From contig JAGLLI010000164.1 in assembly GCA_023140595.1 (NCBI GenBank), positions 1 through 9,964 of the forward strand: 9,964 nt of DNA, read 5' to 3'. The position numbers and the translations under genes are program-made. This document shows, in pieces, positions 1-4,435 of the stretch. Origin of the DNA: Candidatus Parcubacteria bacterium. Lineage in GTDB: Bacteria; Patescibacteriota; Patescibacteriia; Patescibacteriales; UBA12075. A model generated the notes under the pieces. That model was not told where the DNA came from. It made no database searches and saw nothing but the letters and a program-made list of their open reading frames with translations. Positions within the stretch are counted from its first letter, which is position 1; every line of letters starts with the position of its first letter.

Positions 1-109
1 AATTAATAAAAATTTCTAAACCAATATATTCTCTATAAGTGTCCAAAAAAAAAGCTCTCGTTCTTTTATCTTTTTTTAATTCTAAAGTTATTCTTGTTGG
101 ATATTTCAT
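1..109 (-). CDS. Hypothetical protein, 3' end outside the window
   Basis: An open frame begins at ATG 109-107 and stays open for 36 codons to the left edge. It reads MKYPTRITLELKKDKRTRAF and then continues, ending in YIGLEIFIN at the edge. The start overlaps the stop of the upstream HTH gene by one base (TAATG), the tight coupling used throughout this operon, which supports it as real. The N-terminus is basic and hydrophilic, and the composition looks like coding sequence. I recognise no family. Only the N-terminal part is visible, so its length and role cannot be stated. It is the fourth gene of the operon driven by the promoter near 1140-1167. Confidence 0.6.
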   Translation of the reverse strand, partial: MKYPTRITLELKKDKRTRAFFLDTYREYIGLEIFIN

Positions 110-558
110 TATTTTATATTTATTAAGATTTCTAATACCGAGACTTTCTCGGCTAATTTATGGCAAATAAACAATTCAGCACGTCCGACCGTTGGAACAC
201 TACAATTTAACTTTTCAGCTAATTGTTTATGTGTTTTTCGCGCTGGGCTTTTTGCAGTTTGCAAAATACGATTTAATAATATCGCAGTAATTATTTTACC
301 TTTTTTTTGCATTTCTTTTTTTAAATTTTGTTCAATCATAAATTTTTTTTGACGCTTAAACTCATTAATTAATTTTGTTTGCTCAAAATTATTAGTACAA
401 TCGCAAAAAAGCGACACAGATTTGCTTTCTAAAAAATTAAGCTTAATATCAAGTAAACATTTATTTTTCTTACCATAATCAGGACCTCTAAAAGTGTGGG
501 CTATCGTGGCGGCTATAATTGAAAAACAGCCGTCTGTATTGTATTTTTTTTCAGACAT
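109..558 (-). CDS. Small protein with C-terminal helix-turn-helix, putative DNA-binding protein
   Basis: The protein is 149 aa when started at ATG 558, which lies 4 nt after the stop of the preceding gene. A longer reading from TTG 594 would overlap that gene and is less likely. Residues about 110-131 (HKQLAEKLNCSVPTVGRAEL) fit a helix-turn-helix: a first helix with LAEKL, a turn at NCSV, and a recognition helix after PTVGRAE. Residues 60-90 are strongly basic and probably helical (EFKRQKKF, KKEMQKKGK). The N-terminal half contains a CDC pair at 52-54 and matches no domain I know. As the third gene after a strong promoter in a small-gene operon, a regulatory or replication-accessory role is possible. 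That role is inference from the HTH and position only. The family is not recognised. Confidence 0.7.
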   Translation of the reverse strand: MSEKKYNTDGCFSIIAATIAHTFRGPDYGKKNKCLLDIKLNFLESKSVSLFCDCTNNFEQTKLINEFKRQKKFMIEQNLKKEMQKKGKIITAILLNRILQTAKSPARKTHKQLAEKLNCSVPTVGRAELFICHKLAEKVSVLEILINIK

Positions 559-562
559 AAAA

Positions 563-778
563 TTAAAATAAACTTGCCTGTCTTTGCTCCGCAATCATGA
601 GGCTACAAAAATCCTCAAAAGGAATTGGGGAAACAAAAGGCAAATCATTATGCGCGCTCATACGGCGTAATTTACGCTTATAGCGCAAATACGCCGGACG
701 GCATTGCATTTTTTTATAATTCTCCAATGCTTTGCCCTCGCATTTATAAATGCCCAATTTGTTAGTAAAATTAATCAT
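563..778 (-). CDS. Small basic hypothetical protein
   Basis: The protein is 71 aa and starts at ATG 778, which overlaps the stop of the upstream gene in an ATGA arrangement, so translation is probably coupled. It is rich in Lys and Arg in the middle (KKMQCRPAYLRYKRKLRRM, residues about 22-40), then has a more hydrophobic tail with PFVSPIPFEDF. No membrane segment or known domain is visible. The basic central stretch could bind nucleic acid, but this is only compositional. It is the second gene of the operon that starts at 1098. I do not recognise the family. Confidence 0.65.
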   Translation of the reverse strand: MINFTNKLGIYKCEGKALENYKKMQCRPAYLRYKRKLRRMSAHNDLPFVSPIPFEDFCSLMIAEQRQASLF

Positions 779-1098
779 ATATTTTCGTCTAAAGCCTCAA
801 ATAAAATAACTAAAAATAAATTTCTTACACTATAATCAAAACTCGTCCATTTTTCCCAAAAATCCTCGGCAGAACAAACAAGAAAATTTTTGTTTACATC
901 AACAGAAATCTTAATAAAAAAACTCTTAACTTCACGCCACTTAATCTCAACATCAACAACTAAATTGTTGTCATTTGTTTGGCTTTGATTAATCTCAAAG
1001 GCAAAATCAATATTGCCATAATCCTCCATGTCGGTAGCCTCAAAAAATTCTTTTTTAATAAGTTGAAATAATTCAACTTGTTTTTCGCTTTTCATCAT
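775..1098 (-). CDS. Small acidic hypothetical protein, first gene of the promoter-proximal operon
   Basis: The protein is 107 aa. Two adjacent ATG codons (1098 and 1095) could start it. No Shine-Dalgarno lies within 15 nt, where the leader reads AACAAAAAAAACAT. By hand count it has about 21 Asp/Glu against 11 Lys/Arg, so it is clearly acidic. A central block (LVVDVEIKWREV and KSFFIKISVDV, about residues 46-68) looks like paired beta strands, followed by an aromatic segment with FWEKW. There is no signal peptide, membrane span or recognisable domain. It lies about 35 nt downstream of the predicted transcription start of a consensus sigma70 promoter and overlaps the next gene by 4 nt (ATGA). 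The first gene after a strong phage promoter is often a regulator or anti-host protein, but nothing in the sequence proves either. Confidence 0.7.
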   Translation of the reverse strand: MMKSEKQVELFQLIKKEFFEATDMEDYGNIDFAFEINQSQTNDNNLVVDVEIKWREVKSFFIKISVDVNKNFLVCSAEDFWEKWTSFDYSVRNLFLVILFEALDENI

Positions 1099-1110
1099 AT
1101 GTTTTTTTTG

Positions 1111-1135
1111 TTAATGGAGTTTATCCACTCCTTAA
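1111..1135 (-). promoter_or_regulatory. 5' leader hairpin of the promoter-proximal operon
   Basis: GGAGT (1116-1120) and ACTCC (1127-1131) form a 5-bp stem with a 6-nt loop. Flanking TTAA on both sides (1111-1114 and 1132-1135) can add four A-U pairs across one bulged base. In the transcript this hairpin lies at or just after the expected start point near 1133. It holds AAGGAG, an apparent Shine-Dalgarno, but about 30 nt from the ATG at 1098, too far to serve that start. Its role could be transcript 5' protection or control. It also contains one of the TTATCCACT sites, so the symmetry may serve at DNA level instead. Confidence 0.45.
1121..1129 (+). promoter_or_regulatory. DnaA-box-like 9-mer TTATCCACT (right-pointing copy)
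   Basis: TTATCCACT differs from the E. coli DnaA box TTATCCACA only in the last base. An exact second copy in opposite orientation lies at 1167-1175. This copy sits just downstream of the predicted transcription start of the promoter at 1140-1167, so a bound protein would block initiation or early elongation. It also forms the loop and right arm of the leader hairpin, which gives an alternative explanation for its sequence. Confidence 0.4.
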
Positions 1136-1139
1136 CTTA

Positions 1140-1167
1140 ATTATACCATATCGGTATCCGTTGTCAA
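1140..1167 (-). promoter_or_regulatory. Strong sigma70-type promoter with extended -10
   Basis: On the minus strand the -35 hexamer TTGACA (1167-1162) and the -10 hexamer TATAAT (1145-1140) both match the consensus perfectly, with a 16-nt spacer. TGG directly precedes the -10, giving an extended -10 (TGGTATAAT). Initiation is expected near 1133. The promoter lies between the late-operon terminator (1231-1257) and the acidic-protein gene starting at 1098, in a gap with no other coding potential. Repeats overlap both ends, so it is probably regulated. This is the only near-perfect promoter I found in the window. Confidence 0.85.
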
Positions 1168-1194
1168 GTGGATAAGTATCCGATTTGGTAACCG
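1152..1194 (-). repeat. Tandem GTATCCG-type elements, candidate operator or iteron array
   Basis: On the plus strand GTATCCG occurs at 1154-1160 and again at 1176-1182, 22 nt apart, which is close to two helical turns. A degenerate third copy, GTAACCG, is at 1188-1194. Read on the minus strand these are CGGATAC elements. The first copy lies within the promoter spacer and the others lie upstream of the -35. Same-face spacing over a promoter is the usual look of a regulator-binding array. An origin-type iteron set is the alternative. The binding protein is unknown; the HTH protein at 109-558 is one candidate. Confidence 0.5.
1167..1175 (-). promoter_or_regulatory. DnaA-box-like 9-mer TTATCCACT (minus-strand copy)
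   Basis: This is the exact reverse complement of the 9-mer at 1121-1129. It abuts the -35 hexamer and shares one base with it (1167). It matches 8 of 9 bases of the DnaA box TTATCCACA. The two copies are about 46 nt centre to centre and bracket the promoter, an arrangement that fits control by DnaA or by a repressor binding both sites. Confidence 0.4.
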
Positions 1195-1212
1195 AAATCC
1201 GGGAATAAATAA

Positions 1213-1225
1213 CCGGTCTTACCGG
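1213..1225 (-). repeat. Short inverted repeat after the terminator
   Basis: CCGGT (1213-1217) and ACCGG (1221-1225) form a 5-bp stem with a 3-nt loop immediately beyond the T-tract of the late terminator. It could reinforce termination or be another regulator site next to the GTATCCG elements. With a loop this small its stability as RNA is uncertain. Confidence 0.35.
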
Positions 1226-1230
1226 CAAAC

Positions 1231-1257
1231 AAAAAACCCTGCAAGGAGGTTGCAAGG
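1231..1257 (-). terminator. Rho-independent terminator of the late operon
   Basis: On the minus strand CCTTGCAA (1257-1250), a CCTCC loop and TTGCAGGG (1244-1237) form an 8-bp stem that includes one U-G wobble. TTTTTT (1236-1231) and then GTTTG follow at once. It lies about 40 nt after the stop of the holin-like gene (1296). It closes the head-tail-lysis operon and separates it from the promoter at 1140-1167. Confidence 0.85.
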
Positions 1258-1295
1258 AATTTTGCCAAAAAATAAACAACTCGAAAAAAAATCAA

Positions 1296-1496
1296 CTACT
1301 CTTTTACTGGTTCTTTGTTTATTACGGTCTTTGATTTTTGGTACACATTGAGACCAGTGTATAATCCAATGACTGTAAAAACAATTTTTAAATAATCGGG
1401 AGAGGGCAACTTCCCTATGAGAACCAATAAAAAAGTCAAAATTGTGATGAAAATGCAGAGCAAAAATTTACGTCCGCCAAAATCTTTAATTGTCAT
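1296..1496 (-). CDS. Two-TM small membrane protein, putative holin
   Basis: The protein is 66 aa. It has a short basic N-terminus (MTIKDFGGRK), two hydrophobic segments at about 11-29 (FLLCIFITILTFLLVLIG) and 35-53 (YLKIVFTVIGLYTGLNVY), and a charged tail. The ATG at 1496 overlaps the endolysin stop (ATGA). Small two-span proteins directly beside endolysin genes are commonly phage holins, which form inner-membrane lesions that let a leaderless endolysin reach the cell wall. Topology and neighbourhood fit that role; I am not assigning a named holin family. It is the last gene before the late terminator. Confidence 0.7.
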   Translation of the reverse strand: MTIKDFGGRKFLLCIFITILTFLLVLIGKLPSPDYLKIVFTVIGLYTGLNVYQKSKTVINKEPVKE

Positions 1497-2149
1497 ATAC
1501 CTAAATTTTTTAAGGCTGGTATTCTTATAACCTGCCCGGGATAAATCAAATTCATATTTTTGATTATATCCTCATTTGCTTTGTAAATTTCCATGAAGTG
1601 TCCGCCATTTTGATAATATTTTTGGGCTATCGTCCATAAACTTTCGCCCTCCTCAATTGTATGCATTCCTAAAAATGATTTTATACTGGAATCATCCTGA
1701 TTAAATAATGTCGCTCTTTGTTCGTATTCTTTTTTTAGCAACGGCATTGGATCAATGTATTTCCCATTAATAGAAATTCCAAAATGTATATGATAACCAT
1801 TAACACCTCGCCAAAAGCCAGAATTACCGCTTGAACCAAGAAAATCGCCCCTTTTTACTTTATAACCCACCTGAACGCTAATATCGTCTAAATGAGCCAT
1901 AATAGCGGCTATACGCCTATCCTCACTCTCTCTAGCTTTAATATAAACAGCCTTGCCATAGCCGGTTGTCCGCTCCGGCGTAATCCGTATTATTTCGCCG
2001 TTGAATGGAGCTATAATGCGCGTATATCTAGGCATTGCGTAATCTATGCCAGCGTGTTCGCACATTTTACCGCCATACAAAAACCTTTCGCCAAATCTTT
2101 GGGTTAAAGGATATTTTTCTATATCATTAAATGGCAATATAATTTTCAT
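1493..2149 (-). CDS. Endolysin: M23 metallopeptidase with C-terminal LysM domain
   Basis: The protein is 218 aa. Residues about 25-140 are an M23 (lysostaphin/LytM-type) zinc endopeptidase. H32 and D36 form the HxxxD motif in EHAGIDYA, H86 lies in MAHLDD, and H120/H122 form HIHF, so the expected zinc and catalytic residues are all present. G-rich segments GYGKAVYI and GSSGNSG match the family core. Residues about 161-214 form a LysM peptidoglycan-binding domain (HTIEEGESLWTIAQKYY through YPGQVIRIP). The enzyme should cut peptide cross-links in peptidoglycan. There is no signal peptide, so release by a holin is expected; the two-TM protein encoded downstream overlaps it by 4 nt. Prophage or tail-associated use of M23 domains is known, but this small leaderless architecture at the end of the late operon favours a lysis enzyme. 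Confidence 0.92.
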   Translation of the reverse strand: MKIILPFNDIEKYPLTQRFGERFLYGGKMCEHAGIDYAMPRYTRIIAPFNGEIIRITPERTTGYGKAVYIKARESEDRRIAAIMAHLDDISVQVGYKVKRGDFLGSSGNSGFWRGVNGYHIHFGISINGKYIDPMPLLKKEYEQRATLFNQDDSSIKSFLGMHTIEEGESLWTIAQKYYQNGGHFMEIYKANEDIIKNMNLIYPGQVIRIPALKNLGI

Positions 2150-2150
2150 A

Positions 2151-2447
2151 TTATTCTAAAATTTTTTCATTAAGCCTATCAATAATAGTAAAATCTTTAT
2201 TAATATTTTTCAATTCAAAATTTTTACCTTTTTCTTTCACTTTTTCAACTTCAACATTATATTCATTAATAAGCTGTAAATACTCATCATAAGTTAAAGT
2301 TTGCTGTTCTGATTTTTCAACAAGATTTTTCCGCATTTCTTTTATTTCAGCCTTTTGAGTATCACGGCTAACCATAAAAGTTCCGCCGACAATAGATCCT
2401 AAAACAGCAATGCCTGCTACAATTTTTTCAATTTGTTTTTTATTCAT
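2151..2447 (-). CDS. Membrane-anchored coiled-coil protein, possible spanin-like lysis accessory
   Basis: The protein is 98 aa, with a basic start (MNKKQIEK), one glycine-rich membrane span at about 8-27 (AGIAVLGSIVGG), and a charged helical tail with heptad-like character (about 29-80, many E/K/L). It lies one base upstream of the endolysin start and downstream of the secreted GxGTTS gene. An N-terminal anchor with a long periplasmic or extracytoplasmic helix is the general shape of an inner-membrane spanin (Rz type) or other lysis helper. No outer-membrane lipoprotein partner is visible, so the spanin idea is only topological. It could equally be an accessory membrane protein of unknown role. 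Confidence 0.65.
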   Translation of the reverse strand: MNKKQIEKIVAGIAVLGSIVGGTFMVSRDTQKAEIKEMRKNLVEKSEQQTLTYDEYLQLINEYNVEVEKVKEKGKNFELKNINKDFTIIDRLNEKILE

Positions 2448-2459
2448 ATAATTAAATTT

Positions 2460-3590
2460 TTAAAAACATGCCGCATTATCGCTTACTTTTTTATCTATTC
2501 CAGCACCGTCACAAAAACAATAATAATCAGAAGTATCATTATAAAATAAAACTCCTTCAGGATATCCAGTACCGCAAGGATCTGCGGTAACCCTAACCGC
2601 TCTTATTCCACCGTCAACATCTAAACTTGTGACGGGGGAAGTGGTACCAACACCCAACCAACCGTTTTGGTCAACAGCAAGCCTTTCTTGTAAACTTTTA
2701 CTAGCGTCAGCAACCTGTAAATACCAAGTACTTTCAGCCCTGCCACTACCTATTTTTGCGGACATTCTAGCGTATTCGTAATCACCCTCACTGCCGTCAT
2801 ACCAACTAATGCCAGGCCTAGCGCTAACAGAAGCATTTTCATTTCTAAAAACTAAAACATTAGTATTTGCCGAAGTATGATCAAGATATAAAGTTAATTT
2901 TGTTTTATCACCAGAGGCATTATCTCTTGCTTGAAAAATATAAGCACTTTCAAAACTGTCATTCTCGGCATTTCTAGAGTTAAGCTGGTAATCCATATTT
3001 TGGACTCTAGTTTCCCACTTGCCGTCTCCATTGCTTTGATCAGATTCAACATATTCAACTTCAGGAGAAGGCGAAGTCATGTATATAAGGCCTTGCGTTG
3101 AGCTAGTAGCGGCAGACTCTATCCGGACAATTTCACCACCATAAGCCTCATTCGTAACATTTATAAATAACAAATGCCCGGAAGTATCATTGCTTACAAT
3201 TCTCTGCTCGCCTGAAACATTTAAATCATAAAGCAACGAAGTTGTACCTATGCCAACTTTTCCGGAAACAAGCATATCGCCGTCAGTAACAGCGTCTATG
3301 GTAATAGCAGCCGCGTTTAATGATTTTGTAATTGTTACATTTCCAGCTGAATCCATTGAAATTGACGAAGTGGCTTGCATTTCATCAATGCTTTTGCCAA
3401 CTAAAAATTGACCCTCCGTAATATTTTCAACTCCGGTGCCACCACGAGTAACGCGCAAAACGCCTGCGGCGCTATCAGCGTAAATATAGGATGATAAAAA
3501 GCCTATTGAAACAACGGCTAAAATTATTAAAAGATTTTTTTGAAAAAAAATTTTCATACATTTTTTATTATTAAATAAAGTTATTAACAT
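2460..3590 (-). CDS. Signal-peptide-bearing GxGTTS-repeat surface or fibre-like protein
   Basis: The frame is 376 aa from ATG 3590. An internal ATG at 3557 (residue 12) gives a classic signal peptide: MKIFFQKN, a hydrophobic core at about 19-35, then SSYIYA before DSAAG, so cleavage after A38 is likely. The mature part opens with RVTRGGTGVENITEGQFLVG and carries two modules, GIGTTS (113-118, followed by YDLNVSG) and GVGTTSP (313-319, followed by TSLDVDG). Such modules are known from phage tail fibres and from surface proteins in environmental bacteria. The region between is Ser/Thr/Asn-rich and beta-like. The C-terminus has four cysteines (339, 358, 360, 375), with YYCFCDGAG. No S74 chaperone domain is seen. 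It sits inside the fibre-lysis block. It could be a virion fibre, or a protein secreted onto the surface of the infected cell. The start is undecided between 3590 (7 nt after the preceding stop) and 3557. Confidence 0.75.
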   Translation of the reverse strand: MLITLFNNKKCMKIFFQKNLLIILAVVSIGFLSSYIYADSAAGVLRVTRGGTGVENITEGQFLVGKSIDEMQATSSISMDSAGNVTITKSLNAAAITIDAVTDGDMLVSGKVGIGTTSLLYDLNVSGEQRIVSNDTSGHLLFINVTNEAYGGEIVRIESAATSSTQGLIYMTSPSPEVEYVESDQSNGDGKWETRVQNMDYQLNSRNAENDSFESAYIFQARDNASGDKTKLTLYLDHTSANTNVLVFRNENASVSARPGISWYDGSEGDYEYARMSAKIGSGRAESTWYLQVADASKSLQERLAVDQNGWLGVGTTSPVTSLDVDGGIRAVRVTADPCGTGYPEGVLFYNDTSDYYCFCDGAGIDKKVSDNAACF

Positions 3591-3596
3591 TATAGC

Positions 3597-3707
3597 CTAT
3601 TTTAAATTTAAACACAATATTAAAATAATCATATAAATAAAAGTAAAAATAAAACCCCATTTCATACATCGCCAAACGGCTTTGATTGCTTTTCTTTCAT
3701 TTCTCAT
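3597..3707 (-). CDS. 36-aa single-pass membrane microprotein
   Basis: A short frame runs from ATG 3707 to TAG 3597 and fills an otherwise empty gap. It begins MRNERKAIKAVWRCMKWG, with eight Lys/Arg/His-type basic or polar positions, and is followed by a hydrophobic span of about residues 18-34 (FIFTFIYMIILILCL) ending NLK. The positive-inside N-terminus and single TM are what a real small membrane protein should show. It lies 18 nt after the stop of the 72-aa membrane protein and ends 6 nt before the ATG at 3590. It may be a holin/antiholin-type or other lysis-zone membrane peptide. The role is unknown, and a chance frame in AT-rich DNA cannot be fully excluded. Confidence 0.55.
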   Translation of the reverse strand: MRNERKAIKAVWRCMKWGFIFTFIYMIILILCLNLK

Positions 3708-3725
3708 TTTGTTTTAATCCAAAAA

Positions 3726-3944
3726 TTAAGTTTTTTTTTGTATCTCTTTTTTAATCCAGCAAATATCTGTTTTAAGTTTTTCCAAAAGAGTATACAATTT
3801 ATTAATTGGACAATTTTTTTGCTCCTTTTCTATCGCAGCAATTTTTTTTGTTTGACTTTTATAAATATGAATAAGCAAGCTAATATACGAACCACCTAAA
3901 AAACCAATTACTAAAAATATTTGTTTAAATGTAATTTCTATCAT
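3726..3944 (-). CDS. N-terminally anchored small coiled-coil membrane protein
   Basis: The protein is 72 aa. It has one membrane span at about 8-27 (QIFLVIGFLGGSYISLLIHI), then a basic and amphipathic helical tail (KKIAAIEKEQKN, NKLYTLLEKLKTD, IKKEIQKK) with two cysteines (45 and 62). It starts 4 nt after the stop of the fibre-like gene. Proteins of this shape are frequent near phage lysis genes (holin-like, spanin-like or haemolysin-XhlA-like accessories), but I see no diagnostic motif for any of them. It is one of four small membrane proteins clustered between 1296 and 3944. Confidence 0.65.
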   Translation of the reverse strand: MIEITFKQIFLVIGFLGGSYISLLIHIYKSQTKKIAAIEKEQKNCPINKLYTLLEKLKTDICWIKKEIQKKT

Positions 3945-3948
3945 TTTT

Positions 3949-4434
3949 CTAATTTAACAAAACAATCATTTTATTGAGAGTAACAACCGCGCCAGCTTGG
4001 TCACAAGTCATAAACATTTCAAAATAATCATCCTTAGTTAATGTTATTCTACCAGCAACAGCGGCGGCAACAACATCGGCGCCAGTTCCAATTTTGTGGT
4101 CTATACTCGCGCTAGGAATTGCAACGCCATTAACAGCAGGCGCAAATGTAACAATAGTATTATTTGTATCGCAAACAAAGCTACCGCTTGCAATATATGT
4201 AAAAACAGCCTCATCATCACCGGTATAAGTCAAACGATTATTTGAATGTACACATCCTTGCATGGTGCAACCCTCCGAAGTAGTACCTAAAATTTTATAA
4301 TATGTGCCGGCAACTGTAATTGTAGTCGCGACAATTCCCGAAATATAATAACAACACTCAATAATAACAGGAATAATCCGGACACATTTAATTGCCTTAG
4401 TTAATAAATTTATTGCGTTTACAATATTTTGCAT
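3949..4434 (-). CDS. Fibre/head-domain-like beta-sandwich structural protein
   Basis: The protein is 161 aa. The first 30 residues are helical and hydrophobic (MQNIVNAINLLTKAIK, then IIPVIIECCYY). From about residue 35 a beta-rich domain begins: ATTITVAGTYYKILGTT, then SNNRLTYTGDDEAVFTYIAS, VNGVAIPSASIDHKIGTG and GRITLTKDDYFEMFMT. This pattern of a TYYK strand, NNRLTYTG and a KIGTG turn resembles the C-terminal jelly-roll-like domains of many uncultured-phage fibre and spike proteins. It follows the nozzle-like gene by one base, a position where fibre or spike genes are usual. Cysteines at 56, 61, 88 and 144 are more than expected for a cytoplasmically folded virion protein. Likely role: receptor-binding or surface decoration, by pattern recognition rather than a confirmed family hit. 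Confidence 0.6.
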   Translation of the reverse strand: MQNIVNAINLLTKAIKCVRIIPVIIECCYYISGIVATTITVAGTYYKILGTTSEGCTMQGCVHSNNRLTYTGDDEAVFTYIASGSFVCDTNNTIVTFAPAVNGVAIPSASIDHKIGTGADVVAAAVAGRITLTKDDYFEMFMTCDQAGAVVTLNKMIVLLN

Positions 4435-4435
4435 A

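Noticed and set aside
559..594. TTG start at 594 for the HTH gene
   Set aside because: It would overlap the preceding gene; ATG 558 sits neatly 4 nt after that gene's stop.
1099..1295. Replication origin
   Set aside because: DnaA-box-like sites and repeats are suggestive, but two 8-of-9 matches around a promoter fit an operator equally well; no strong AT-rich unwinding element or skew could be shown.
1892..2107. Plus-strand 71-codon frame
   Set aside because: Antisense to the M23 endolysin, whose catalytic motifs are intact.
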